Shown: positions 11,462-23,216, counted from the stretch's first letter. The stretch is DNA of 64,000 nucleotides from Aedes albopictus (GCF_035046485.1 NC_085137.1:43579155-43643154); one strand, 5' to 3'. Notes: generated by a model from the sequence alone, not told the origin. Translations and numbers: made by a program.

Positions 11462-12100
11462 AACAATAAAATCAGTATCAAACTGCGATTTCCGGTCGAA
11501 ATAATTTACACTAAAAAAAAAACATTACTAAATGTAAAAATTGTGAAATGTTTGAATTGTCATAACTTTTTTGTGTATTAGTTTATCATCACCAAATTTT
11601 TATGGTAGATTGCTAATACAATGGACCGTTTTCCCTAAAAAAAATTACGTTGGTAAAAAGATAAGCTTTTGAGATATTTGAGTTTTTGTGATAAAAATTA
11701 TATTTTTTAATGTTAAAAAAGATTTTTTTTTCACGGTGTATATTTTCTTAGGAATCACTATTTAGTTATCTAACTTTGCTGAACAATAAAATCAGCATCA
11801 AACTGCGATTTTTGACCGAAATAATTTACACAGAAAAAAATATTTACCAAATGTAAAAATTGTGAAATGTTTGAAATGTTATAACTTTTTTGTTTATTAG
11901 TTTACCATCACCAAATTTTTATGGCAGATTGCTAATACAATGGACCGTCTTCTCTTAAAAAATTACGTTGGTAAAAAGATAGGGTTTTGAGATATTTGAG
12001 TTTTTGTAACAAAAATGTTATTTTTTAATGTTAAAAAAGATTTTTTTTCACAGTGTATATTTTCTTAGGAATCACCATTTAGTTATCTAACTTTGCTGAA
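11462..12100. repeat. 320-bp tandem duplication in the subterminal region
   Basis: The block 11462-11781 starts AACAATAAAATCAG and repeats from 11782 with the same landmarks (TGTAAAAATTGTGAAATGTTTG, shown here only as a landmark, and CACCAAATTTTTATGG) at a 320-bp offset. The parent element at 57430-61542 has one copy. The duplication lengthens the right subterminal inverted repeat. Confidence 0.75.
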
Positions 12101-12363
12101 AAATTCATAGCAATCGAACAAACCATTTTGGCTGTGCAGATTTTTGAATATTTTTGAACCATTTTCACATACACCCTTTTGAAAAGTTAGTCGTGATTGA
12201 AAATAAAAATTTGATATCGAAAAATGGCAATTTAGATGGAACTGAAAAACTGTGCAAAGTTTCAGTTCAATAGAAAATCATGATTTTAAAAATTTCCTTA
12301 ATTTTGATGCTGTTGCTTGGAATCGCTCAGAGAAAAAAAAACCGGAGAAGAAAACACAAGCAA

Positions 12364-14514
12364 ATTAAACTTTTATACCAGCAGAGCGAAGAAAGTCGAA
12401 AATACATCCCATGTATGTGACATCGCGGGTCCCCAACACATCTCTCACAAGAACAAAGGGTTGTCTACATCGGGCCTCAAAGGTATCCAATAGTAGCGCT
12501 CTGGAGGCGTCATTATCTGGGCATTGCCAAACTACGTGGTCGATGTCATCATAACCGGAACCGCACTTAGTACAAACATTGCTCAACGCGAGGTTAAATG
12601 CGCGAGTAAATGCGCGTCTAGCGAGTAATGGTTGGACATAAGTCTTGACATCACGCGAATGAAATTGCGACTTACTTCCAGGCCATACCACCACACTCGC
12701 AAAGAAACATTAGGATTAATGGAATGTAACCACCGTCCCAGCTGGCCATCTCGCCAATCATTTTGTCAACTTTGAAGAGAACTCTGGCGAACAAAATGGA
12801 AAAATTCATCATGTGAAATTCTTCTATCATAGATCTCACCTTCCTGTGCGCCCACCTTTGCGAGAGAGTCCGCCTTCTCATTGCCATAAATTAAGCAATG
12901 TGAGGGGACCCATACAAAGGTAATCTTGTATGATCTTTCGACCAGTGCACCCATCTGCTCCCTTATTTTTGTAAGAAAGTAAGATGAATGTTTTACAGGT
13001 TTCATCGACCGGAGTGCCTCATTCGAACTAAGGCTATCCGAGAAGATGAAGAAATGGTCTACGGGCATCTTGGAAATCATCCCCAAAGCGAAGTTGATTG
13101 CTGCCAGTTCAGCAACATAAACCGAACAAGGTTCCTGAAGTTTGCGGAAGGCGGTGAAATTTTCATTGAAGACACCGAAACCAGTGGATACATTTATGCG
13201 AGACCCATCAGTGAAGAATCTCTTACAGGAATTGACATTTTGGTACTTTTCGTTAAAAATGCGAGGAATAGATAGACATCGAAGTTGATCTGGTATTCCA
13301 TGAATAGCTTGTTTCATGGACAGATCGTATTTAACAGAGGTACTGTCATTAGTGAAGTGTACACGGGGAGGATTATAACTTGGTAGGCTTATGTCAGATG
13401 ACATGCAGAACAGATAGATTCTCATGAATTTTGATTGAGTGTTCAGACTGAGCATTTCTTCGAAGTTTTCAATGACAAGTGTGTTGCTCACTCCACACTT
13501 GATAATTAACCTTAGCGAGAGCTCCCAGAATCGGTTCTGGAGAGGTTTCACCCCTGCCAGGACCTCAAGGCTCGCTTTATGCGTTGAGTGCATACAGCCG
13601 AGAGCAATACGCAAACAACGGTATTGAATTCGTTCCAACTTTATTAGGTGGCAGTTTGCTGCTGAGTGGAAGCAGAAAGAGCCATACTCAATAACAGAGA
13701 GAATAGTCGTTTTGTAAAGTTTTATGAGGTCTTCCGGGTGAGCACCCCACCATGTTCCGGTAATTATGCGTAGAAAATTGATCCTTTGTTGACATTTTTG
13801 CACCAAATACTTGATTTGGGTACCCCAAGTGCCTTTTGAATCAAACCAGAACCCAAGGTATTTCGAAGTCAAAGACTGGTTCCCAAAAGATTGAGTTTCA
13901 GTTGGGCTGGGTTCCGCTTTCTAGAAAACACAACCAATTGAGTTTTTTGCGGAGCAAACTCGATCCCTAAATCTCTTGCCCAGGTTGACAGATTATTTAG
14001 AGAATTTTGCAATGGTCTTTGCAACATTTCTGCATGTGGGCCTTTTAGAGAAACCACAGCATCATCTGCAAGTTGTCTTAGCGTGCATTGTCCTTCCAAG
14101 CAACTATCAATGTCTTTCACGTAAAAATTATAAAGCAAGGGACTTAAACATGAGCCTTGGGGTAGGCCCATGTAACTAATTCTGGAAGTTGTCAGTTGTC
14201 CGAGATTGAAACTCATATGTTTTTCTGACAACAAACTATACAAGAATTATTTAAAATTCTTGGAAGTCCACTATTGTGCAGTTTTTCTGACAATATTCCT
14301 ATGGAAACTGAATCAAAGGCGCCCTTAATATTCAAGAAAACTGAAGCCAGTTGCTCCTTTTCCGCAAAGGCCAGTTGAATATCTGTTGAAAGCAACGCTA
14401 GACAATCGTTTGTTCCTTTGCCCTTGCGAAACCCGAACTGTGTATTTGAAAGCAAGTTATTCGATTCGACCCAATGATCGAGTCGTGATAGGATCATTTT
14501 TTCCAACAATTTCC
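12364..14514 (-). pseudogene. LINE-B ORF2, 3' piece: RT, RNase H and Cys motif, broken
   Basis: Reverse transcriptase (about 14514-13500), RNase H (about 13230-12830) and the C-terminal Cys/His motif (about 12515-12580) are all recognisable. Compared with LINE-A there are frameshifts near 14240 and 13880, a Trp-to-stop (TGA) change near 12766, and a further frame change in the last part near 12600. RT motif A reads SVFLNIKGAFD, where LINE-A has SVFLDIKGAFD, so the first catalytic Asp is Asn. The enzyme would be inactive. Most other differences from LINE-A are scattered single substitutions, so the two copies are close relatives. Confidence 0.85.
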
Positions 14515-14657
14515 TTAAGGGCGGACGGGACGGTCGAGGAAATATCCGCCATTGCTCTGTTTCTTCTAAGATGGTAATCTCAGATTCTACTTCGTATAAT
14601 GGAACAAAACTCTATCATTGTGTATGCTCACTAGCGTGGGACACCAAACGACATTTT

Positions 14658-15287
14658 ACTCCTGTACACTTTTTGAGTTCCATTTTGGTCCCATATCAAC
14701 TGTGCAAAATTTCAGCTTGATCGGAGAAACTATATTTTAGCGCCAGCCATTTTAAGTTTTCGTACGATTTATTATGGAGAAAATCACTTTTTTAAAGAAA
14801 AATTGCCACAGGTTGCCCCTTAACCCCTAAAAATAAATCGATGAATGTTTTCTGTTGGAAATTTTACGAGGAACCAACCCTTCGAACACCGCAAAGCGAT
14901 CTAAGGCATGTGGAAAAAGTTATTGATTGAAAACCGAATGACATGCCAACGCTGTTTAACATGTAAGGAATAACAATAAATAATAAAATCTCCTAATTTT
15001 ATCGATCGGGGGAGGCTTAATAACTTTTTCTACGAACGTCGCATCGGTTTGCGGCCTCCGGAGGTCTGATTCCTCGTGAAGTTTTCTACAGAAATCATTC
15101 ATCGACTTATTTTTAGTGACCTAGGGATGACTCCTAGCGATTTTTCTTTGCAGAAGTAAAATTTCCCCATAGTGAATCGTATGAAAAACTAAGAATGGCG
15201 GGCGCTAAAATATAGTTTTTCCGATCGATCTCAAGTTTTGCACAGTTGATACGGGACCAAAGTAGAGCTCAAAAAGTATACAGGAGT
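14658..15287. repeat. Fold-back element with arms of about 275 bp
   Basis: The left arm starts ACTCCTGTACACTTTTTGAG and the right arm ends with its near reverse complement. Matching inner landmarks include GCGCTAAAATATAGTTT-like sequence and TAAAAATAAATCGATGAATG in opposite orientation. The centre is about 85 bp. It is non-coding and probably a MITE. No clear target duplication. Confidence 0.7.
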
Positions 15288-16226
15288 TAGAGTTTTTTCC
15301 ATTTTTTGTATTTTCCCATATAGGGTATTTGTGCCTATCTTAGTCTCATTAAGGATGTGCAACATGAAAAATCACTCACAGCGCAATGTATACGCTTCAA
15401 ACTTAATGATACAAACCTTTAACACACGTGCTCACTTCCACTGTTGATCTTACGATGCACTAGAGTGGGATTTACCTTCAATATTTGATTTAAATGCGAT
15501 CACAAATCGCGAGCCACTCGCACCTATCTTCAGCACACCGTAAAATTTTCATCTCATCGCGGTCCACCGGGTGGCCCCTTATTCATCTCAACAGTATTTA
15601 CAGCAAATCCACAACCACTCTCACATTTTCTCATCGTAGAGCATTCTGCACTCACCCACTAACGCACTCCCTTTCCCTAGCAGGTGACAGTTTCATTGTG
15701 ATTGTTTTCCTCTCTCGCAAAGGAGAAGTCATAACAATGTGCGGCGCGACGAATCGTCTATGCTCGCTCCCCACGTTTTGCACTCGCATACATTCACAGC
15801 TGATTGGCAAATCAGTGCTGCCGAACTGGATGATAGTTCGTAAAGCTTGAGCGGTAGCAGCATATTTAGATGAAAACCAAACCAAATATTTTGAAAGAAA
15901 TGGCGTTGGAAAATGAAATTATTGATCGATTTGCGTAGAAGTTCGATTACCAGGATGTTAAACCAAGAAACGACCATATTCTGATTGAAAAAACATCGTA
16001 TTTGTAGTGACCAAATCTCATTCAATTAACTACTTGTTTCTTGATGTCTGGCACCGCTGTGATGCTTGCTTTGGTGCTTCGGCAGAGATGTGCGCCGCGG
16101 TTAAAACATCATTTTTGGTCGTCGGCGGCGGCGGCGTTAAAAATGAGAATTCAATATTTCGCTCTTTTACATCTCATATAGCGAAACATTTTAACAAACT
16201 ATACTTTGCATATGAGAATGTAAATA
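15288..16226. other. No gene recognised
   Basis: Short open frames on both strands (the longest about 118 codons at 15494-15850) have no recognisable motif and are not called. A GCGGCGGCGG run lies near 16120. Its neighbour AGAGATGTGCGCCG recurs inverted near 17690, which may mark the edges of another insertion. Confidence 0.3.
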
Positions 16227-16965
16227 CACTAAAACCTCAATTTATGCATGTTATTTTAATGCACTTTTTAATTTATGCACCTTTTTTATGACCTGCATAA
16301 ATTAAGGGAAAGCTACTCAGAACCAATATTGTGCATAAGAATATTTAATAATGACGGTAACTATTGCAACGGCGGCTAAAGGGTGTTTATAAGGATGAGC
16401 AAATGGAAGTCACAGGGGAGTTTCAGGGGGTTCCCAGGGGTTTCCGCGAGATACCAGGAGATCTCCGGGGGGTTTTCGGGGGTCTGAGGGGATTTTCGAA
16501 AGCATTGCAGAGAGTTTCAGAGGATTTTCGACGGGGTTTGGAGGCGTTACTGGTACGTTTTCGGGGGTTTCCGAGGATATCACGTGCGTTAAACGGGTGC
16601 AAGTGGGTCTTAGATGGATTCGGAGGCGTTAGGCAGGCGTTTTTGGGGGTTCAGATGCGTTACATTGGGTTCGAGGGGATTTTAGAGGGATTTTGGAGGC
16701 ATTTCAGGAAGTTTCAGAGCATTTTTGGCGGGATTCAGAGGCCTTATGGAGGCGTTTTCGGGGGTTTCGGAGCGTCGCAGGTGCGTTACATGGGGTACGA
16801 GGCGGTTTAAGGGGAATTTTGGAGCCATTTCAGGAAGTTTCAGAGCATTTTCGGCGGAATTCAGAGGCGTTACGGAAGCGTTTTTTTTATGCACAAATTT
16901 CCCTCATTTTATGCCTTTTTTAATTTATGCACCCCCAGCCATGTGCATAAATTGAGGTTTTAGTG
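16227..16965. mobile_element. TA-flanked MITE with G-rich internal repeat
   Basis: The ends are CACTAAAACCTCAATTTATG at 16227 and its reverse complement ending at 16965, with TA at 16225-16226 and 16966-16967. The interior from about 16400 to 16880 is a diverged G-rich repeat with units like TTTTCGGGGGTTTC and GGAGGCGTT. The 148-codon open frame at 16364-16810 follows the repeat and is not called as a gene. Confidence 0.75.
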
Positions 16966-17041
16966 TAGTAACTTGTAATTGCGCACTCGTATATAGTGCG
17001 GCAGACAATTAAACGTTCCATAATAAATAAAAAAATCTATA

Positions 17042-17214
17042 AGGCGCAGTCCACAAATTACGTAACGCTCTTGGGGGAGGGGGGTAGTATGGCCAAGCGT
17101 TACGGCCCATACAAAAATTTTTGGATTTCCATACAAAAAAGCGTTACGGAGGGGGAGGGGGTGGGGGGTCGCAAAAATATAAATTTTAGCGTTACGTAAT
17201 AAATGGATGCTGCC
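17042..17214. mobile_element. Small MITE with ACGTAACGC-type ends
   Basis: Near the left end ATTACGTAACGCT and near the right end AGCGTTACGTAAT form an inverted pair within longer imperfect terminal repeats (GGCGCAGTCC against GGCAGCATCC). TA lies at 17040-17041 and 17215-17216. A purine-rich GGGGGAGGGGG tract lies inside. It is non-coding. Confidence 0.6.
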
Positions 17215-17932
17215 TAAATAATTCTTAAGTTATGGCATGAATTGAATTATTAGAACCTGAATTCTTCAGATTTCATTACATCGGAGAGAATTGGGTTGAT
17301 TTTGAAATTCCTCACATTTTGTATGTATGTAATGAAAAATTGACCCCCTCAATTATAAACGAACGTCGTTATGACGTCACGCGGGGAAAATCATGCATGC
17401 TGTCATTGCATGCTTTATACACCTTGTGTGAAGAATATGATATTTGCTAGGATTTTTATATGATGATATATAAGTGACTAAAAAGTAACTAAAATCTCAA
17501 CAGGATCATTGAACGAAATATTTTGTTTATTCGGCAATGAATGACATGCATTCATTTTGGGAGCGTTTAAACTTAAATCGATTATTTTCTGAAGATTATT
17601 GGGGAAATTCTAAGTTCGGCGGCGTGGTGAGTTTTAAGCTGGCGGCGTGCTAGAAAATCAAAACATCCGGCGGCGTGAAGTAATAAATCTCGACGGCGCA
17701 CATCTCTAGTCCTTGAGACAAAATGAGATGAATATAGGTACTAGGCCGAAGAAGGGGGCTTTTACCCTAAACCGTGTACCAGGCTAATGCTCACTTGCAG
17801 TGCATATGCTGATTGTTTTTCAGCCTCATCTGTGCGATAGAAATCGAGATTACCATCTTCAAAATCGCGAGGCAAATTGTTAGAAAGAGAGGGAAGATAG
17901 GAAAAATAACACAGCGTCCCGATTCACCTTAA

Positions 17933-17998
17933 ACATGATAACATAGCAATTGGGCGGTATGGATTATGATCAGACGCTGGTTTACCAGGCTTTTGAAT
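17933..17998 (-). pseudogene. LINE-B ORF2, 66-bp RT piece between two insertions
   Basis: This is the reverse complement of LINE-A at about 28797-28862, covering the RT region that reads KPASDHNSYRPIAMLSC in LINE-A. Its left edge is the TTAA of the 3.4-kb element and its right edge is the target duplication of LINE-A. It supplies the part missing between the other two LINE-B pieces, which shows that they were once one copy. Confidence 0.85.
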
Positions 17999-18034
17999 TC
18001 ATTCCCAGTTGTGCATTTGGACGAGTCGGACGTG
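17999..18034 (+). promoter_or_regulatory. Internal Inr plus DPE promoter of LINE-A
   Basis: The first bases TCATTC match the arthropod initiator TCA(G/T)T(C/T). Taking A at 18001 as +1, GGACGT lies at +28 to +33, which is the position and consensus of the downstream promoter element. I factor and jockey-type LINEs use such internal TATA-less promoters, so the full-length RNA carries its own promoter. Confidence 0.7.
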
Positions 18035-19660
18035 TGCTCCGTATCTCACCACGCGATAGACCTCGTATAAGTGGAGTTTTTTCCCCCGCAAGTGCGGAAG
18101 GTTTTTTATATCGTACGTTTTCCTGCTTGTGCGAAGTGTAGTGTCGCAAGGTGGTATCCAGCGCAACCCGGGAAGCGAGGTGCTTGCATCATCGTACATC
18201 AAAGAAGAAGCATCGCATCCAAGAAAGTCATCTTTATCGCCATCATCAGCCCCTCCGTCATCGAAGAGGACGGCGGCGACGGGTGCGAAGGCAGACGCGA
18301 CGGACAGCTTTACCATCGACCTGCCTGTGCACAATGGTCGGAAAAAGATAAAGTTCGGCCAAAACTCTTTTTATGTGTTTAATCGAAGTTATAGGTTGTC
18401 TATATATGTTATATAGTATTTTTAGTGTTTAAAAAGGGATATTCAAAAATTGCGTAATTTCAATAATTTCAAAAACGGTAAAAATTAGTAAACCCCACAT
18501 TTTTTTTTAGTTTTTTGTTAGAAAATCAATTTGAATTTAAATAAATGATCATCTTTCGATCAAATTCAATCAAGTTTGTTCAAAACGTGTGAAAAATGTG
18601 AAAGGATAAATTTTATTTCAGTAAAAAATGGAAAAATAACGTAAAATATAAGAAAAAACATAACTTTTTTAAATAGCTCTAATTTGAAAAACTGCAAATT
18701 TCTGCAAAATATTTAAACGTTTTTAGGCAGCTCTAAGCATGATGTTTAAGATGTACTATTCGAAATTGCGGCGACACGTGACGACACGAACCGTTTTTTA
18801 ACTTAAAAATTACCAAAATTTCTATGGTACATTATATGAAAATTTGAAAAGTTTAGTGACATATTAATTTTACACCATACGTGCATTCAAACAGTCCAAT
18901 AACAAGCTTTCATGTGCTGGATAACTAAAAATATATATTCCATTCTCAAAATATATTTATTTTACTTTTTTCGAATAATTCATTTTTCAATTTTATGACT
19001 TAGGCCACTTTGGCAGTGAAAATGTCATTGAAATACAAAAGCTGGTATGCTTTTAATTAAGAATCATAAAAGTACAATACATTAACTTTGTTATAAGGTG
19101 AAATAAAGTTTAAAAATATCAATTTCGTTTTTTGAGAGTTTTGGCCGCCCCTTTGTATGGAGCCCGACCAATGTGGCTGTGATAAATATCTACCTGCTTC
19201 GGTCAGATAAGTATCACTCTTTCGATACACTCTTTTGTCCGCCCAATTTGTTTTGATCGCTTTTGTCTATTGTATCCCCAGTCCACATTCGACCACGTGT
19301 TTTTTTTTGACATCCATAACAGTGGTTCCCAAACTACTGTATACGGGTAAGGGTGTACAAACTTTAAATAATACATTTTTTTTTTGTTTTTTTTTTATTA
19401 GCTATTTTTTCTTTTTTTTCTATACCGTTTTTTTTTGCATCCTACAGGGTGCGCTTAAATAAACATAAGAATTGAATTCGTATATTATTAGTACAAGTTT
19501 TTTTTTTGCTTTATTTTTTTTTTTCTATATATTATTAACATTGTTTGGTTTACAAACCAAACAGTTGTCGTCCTAAGGAAGAAAGTGCACTGTAAATACT
19601 TTAAGGTTTTTCTCTTCCTCTTTTGCACTTTTGAGTTATTTTCCATAAATTTGTTTCCAC
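18035..19660 (+). other. 5' untranslated region of LINE-A
   Basis: About 1.6 kb without a recognisable coding frame. It is AT-rich from about 18390 and has several poly-T tracts near 19377-19530. CAGTGGTTCCCAAACTACTG near 19321 resembles a hAT terminal repeat, but no partner end was found, so no element is called. Confidence 0.6.
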
Positions 19661-20670
19661 ATGGATGATTCGATTGGAGGCGAAACGCCTCCCAATGATA
19701 TCATTGCTCGTACGCGGTTTTATCAGCCATCTTCGCCTGGACCTTGGGTTGTCTATTTCCGGCGCAAATGCAAACCATTGAATATGCTTTCGATTTCTCG
19801 AGAGCTGACGCGTAAGTATCCTGGGACCGTTATTCACCAAGTGAAAGCATCCAAGCTGCGTGTTACTGCACCTAGCTACAAAGCAGCAAATGAAATTGCT
19901 CAACACGAAGCGTTTACTGTTGAATACGCGGTCTATGTGCCAGCACGAGAAGTGGAGGTGGAGGGGAAGATCCTCGACGAAATGCTGACATGTGAGGACA
20001 TCAAGACCGGCTTTGGTCGATTCAAAAATAGGTCAATTCCTGATGTGGCTATCCTAGACTGTAAACGCTTATCTAAGGTTTCCATGGAAGGAAATAAAAA
20101 GGTGTACTCGCCTTCAGCGTTTTTTCGAGTGACTTTTCCAGGTTCCGTCCTCCCGGAATTTGTTGTAATTGATGGCGGTTTTTACCCAGTGCATCTTTTT
20201 AGGCCGAAGGTTTTTAATTGTACCAAATGCAAGCAGTTTGGTCACAGTGATAGCTTTTGCGACAACAAGCCTCGTTGTGGCAAATGCAACCAAGCTCATT
20301 TGGAGGACTCTTGCACACAGGAAGCGGAAAAATGTAGCTACTGTGGCGGAGATCCACACGACTTGCAAGTTTGCCCGGCTTACAAAAGACGCATTCGAAA
20401 TGAGAGTCGCTCTATCATAAAGCGCTCCAAACAGACATATGCGGAGATGGTGAAATCTTTTAAAACACCAGATTCCGTGTCTGAATCAGCTGTCCCAGTT
20501 GAAAATCCCTATCAGGAGCTGTCTTCCGATGATCAGGACGATGGCGAAACTGATGAGGGTGGATCTCTTTCGGAGGTACACGCACCTGGAAAAAGGAAGT
20601 CATCATCTTCCCCGGGATTGCGCCGAAAGGTCTTTTTAAAGTCTTCCCTCAAAAGTTTGCCTAATGTTAA
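19661..20670 (+). pseudogene. LINE-A ORF1 (gag-like), 5' part, interrupted
   Basis: ORF1 of I-like elements encodes an RNA-binding protein that coats the element's RNA. The N-terminal half lacks named motifs but is shared with LINE-C (FKNRSIPDVAILDCKRLSK here, FKNKSISPVKVLDCVRLSK there). Zinc knuckles follow at about codons 187-245: CTKCKQFGHSDSFC, CGKCNQAHLEDSC and CSYCGGDPHDLQVC. The frame is cut at codon 336 by the TTAA-flanked element. As it stands it runs to a stop at 20702-20704 inside the insertion. With one TTAA kept, the frame continues at 27013 and ends at 27367, giving about 454 codons. Confidence 0.88.
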
Positions 20671-21473
20671 CCCGTATCGGCCTGAGTCAGCGCATATGAA
20701 CTAAAAATGTCGCCGTTCAGCGAATACACATCGGATTTGGATAATTTTTTGACAGTACACTCGTACATATGTCTAGTTTGTAAAAGTGGACAGAGAACGT
20801 CGGAATGGTCCCTATGGCCGGAGTTATTCCGGTGGGTCACTGGGTCAGATTCGTATAAAAAGGGCTGTTTTTCGGTACACAGAGTGTTTGCCATTATGAT
20901 TCGCTATTAAACTCACTCTATTTTCACTAAAACTTATACCTCTGTAGCCAAATATTGTTTCCGCACAGTTTTTGACCATTTAGGAACTACCGGATGTGGC
21001 CACCGGACATAATCTCCGGAGGAACCTGCCACATACTGTATACTGGGGTACACAACCATAACCCATTTTTTGCAGCTCTATGTACTGACTTTAGCGGTAT
21101 AGTGTCTTAGAAGATTTTGTTCTGTATACTGAACTCTTTATTTTGGGATTTTCACTTTTGTGATTAATCCACCTAAAAGTGCGACAGAAATTCACTTTTT
21201 TCAAAAATGAAGATAGGGTGTTGGTGTCTTCTGCAAAGTTGTAGAAAAATGTATTGTTGGAAAGTTTGCCGAACCAACTATAACCTTATTTGCTTAATTT
21301 TAAGAGATATGTGTCGTTTTTTGTGAACGACCCCTCAAAATAGTTTTTTCGTTATATCTTTTTCTGGGGATTTATGGTAATTTTCGTGTGTTATACAAAG
21401 TTGTTTTTTGTTATGAAATACACCTCCTTCTGCTTTTTTATCATTGGAATAACGCTCCAGGTGGAACAGAGCC
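20671..21473 (+). repeat. Left 803-bp terminal inverted repeat
   Basis: The arm pairs with 26206-27008 over its whole length, and both arms end inward at GTGGAACAGAGCC/GGCTCTGTTCCAC. It contains a 75-codon frame (minus strand 20667-20894, with a counterpart on plus at 26785-27012). Its peptides differ at only a few residues between the arms. This is probably chance openness and not a gene. Confidence 0.88.
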
Positions 21474-22040
21474 GGCATCTCAAGAAAAACATAAATAGAT
21501 TTTCTTAATGAGTCCTTGGAGAAATCCCTGGTGGAATCATGGAATGAATATTAAGGAATGATAATAGGTCTCTTGCAGAATTAATTGAAGGAATTCCCCT
21601 TGCGATAACAACCACTAGCGTAGGCAGCCTTTTCTTTTTTTCATTAATTCTTTTTGATAAATACTAAGAAATGCGGGATGAAGGGAAGTGCAAGTCCCTA
21701 GTCTTGTGTATTTACAACTGAGATTCCTATAAAGGTGCTGCTGTGAATCCTCCAGATATTTCTTTAAAATTTCTTGCTGTGATTCCTTCAGGGATTTCCA
21801 GTAGTATTTCAAGCAAAGTTCCTAAAGAGAGAAATCTGGAAAAATCATTGGAAATATCTATAGAAATCCTTGGAGAAATCACAGAATGGAAGAATTTCAG
21901 CATTTCAGCAGGAATTCCTTGGGACGTTATCCAAAGATTTCTTCATATTCCCAAGAGTTCCTCTTGACATTTTCAGCGGATTTCTCCAAGTGTTTCTTCA
22001 GGCATTCCTCTAGAAAAACTTCTAGGATACCTACCGTGAT
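21474..22040. repeat. Degenerate GGAATT-type repeat inside the TTAA element
   Basis: Diverged units such as TGGAGAAATCCCTGG and AGGAATTCCTTGG alternate with loosely related sequence. Same class as 1690-4060. No gene. Confidence 0.55.
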
Positions 22041-22555
22041 TTCTACATTGATCCATTGTGTGTTATTCTCAAAGTTCTGTGCCAAAGTTATCCTGAATCG
22101 GATTCAAAAGAAAACAGACGTGGCTCTCCGGCGGCCGGCAGTTGACTATATTATCACGCTCCGTATTATACTGGAGCAGGTGAACGAATTCCAAGAGTCC
22201 CTCTTTTTGGTGTTCATTGAGTACAAAAAAGCTTTCGATCGTCTGAGCCATGAAAATCTGTGGGGCGCCCTGAGACGCAAAGGAGTTTTGAATAAAATCG
22301 TCAACCTCATGGAAGCACAGTACGAGGCTTTTACATGCAGAGTCCTGCATACCGGAGCTTTGTTGGATCCCATCCGGGTAGTTTGGTACTATCACCGCTA
22401 CTGTTTCTCATCGTAATCGACAAGATCATGGTGCGGGCGATTGACCGTGAACCAAATCGTAGGCTAGTTTGGCAGTCCATTGCAATGGAGCATACTAGAC
22501 CAACGATGCTCTAACATGCAGAATAAGCTCGACGACCAGATCGAACGCTCTTCTA

Positions 22556-23216
22556 CACGCTTAGAAAAAATGACGGATTACGGCAAATTTTTACCGTAAT
22601 CTCAACAGCTGAACGTACGTTAAAAAGTTCGGTGATTTTTCAAACCACCGAACGTACTGCGAATCTCAGGAAAATGCATCTGTCAAAATTACCGGAACGT
22701 TCGGTACTTTTTATAAATTTACCGTAAAAAACGCAGAACGTTCGGTATTTTTGTTTACAAATAAATTCTCAATATAACTGAACGTACGGTAAATTTTACA
22801 AATTTACGGCGATTTTATGCGAGCACAAAAAAAACAATATTTTCATAAAAAAAACGTCGATGATGGGATTGAATACATGACCTTCTGATCAGGAACCACA
22901 CTTGCTGCCACTGTACAAGAGAGGCTTGCTTGGAGATGATGCGCAAATTCTAAAAGAACTGATGCTCGAAGCTGCCGGCGTGGCAAACGCATTTTACAGT
23001 AGTACGGTAAAATAGTCCCATCACCGATCTGTTCGGTAGAAAATTCACAGGTCTCCTGTAAATTTGTCTGATTTCACCGGTTCTTCGGTGATTTCTTAGA
23101 TTTCACCGATTTTCTCCTGCTATTTCATCGATTTCGCCGTAATACTGTAGTTTGCTTGTTTACAGACCAGTTTCGGTGATTTTTTTCACCGAATACTGTA
23201 ATTTATTCTAAGTGTG
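22556..23216. mobile_element. 661-bp TA-flanked MITE in the RTE-like relic
   Basis: The ends are CACGCTTAGAAAAAATGAC and, inverted, CACACTTAGAATAAATTAC, with TA at 22554-22555 and 23217-23218. The interior has many copies of CGGT/ACCG-type words (TTACCGTAAT, TTCGGTGATTT). Keeping one TA joins the RT frame across the site (codons reading ERSSTGGSTINVSKTK). No transposase. Confidence 0.8.

Larger units (their letters stand above)
9348..12328 (+). mobile_element. Sola-like DNA transposon, internally deleted derivative
   Basis: The ends are GAGGAATTCCACAG (left) and, inverted, GAGCGATTCCAAGC (right), with a 4-bp duplication AGAG at 9344-9347 and 12329-12332. The element is inserted in the 3' untranslated region of LINE-B. 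Both ends and several hundred bases of subterminal sequence match the larger element at 57430-61542 in the opposite orientation. Most of the transposase gene is deleted. Only an N-terminal remnant remains. Four-base duplications fit the Sola superfamily. Confidence 0.75.
14519..17928. mobile_element. 3.4-kb TTAA-flanked element inside LINE-B
   Basis: TTAA lies at 14515-14518 and 17929-17932, and LINE-B is continuous once one TTAA is kept. The ends are imperfect inverted repeats: GGGCGGACGGGACGG on the left, and GGTGAATCGGGACGC as the reverse complement of the right end. No transposase frame is recognised. The body holds a fold-back and two MITEs, so much of its length is itself nested insertions. 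TTAA targets are used by piggyBac, Kolobok and some Sola groups. The superfamily is not resolved. Confidence 0.7.

Noticed and set aside
16364..16810. 148-codon frame in the MITE at 16227-16965
   Set aside because: Low-complexity Gly/Phe/Arg translation of a diverged G-rich repeat with overlapping frames on both strands.
19319..19345. hAT terminal repeat in the LINE-A 5' untranslated region
   Set aside because: CAGTGGTTCCCAAAC resembles a hAT end, but no inverted partner or 8-bp duplication was found.
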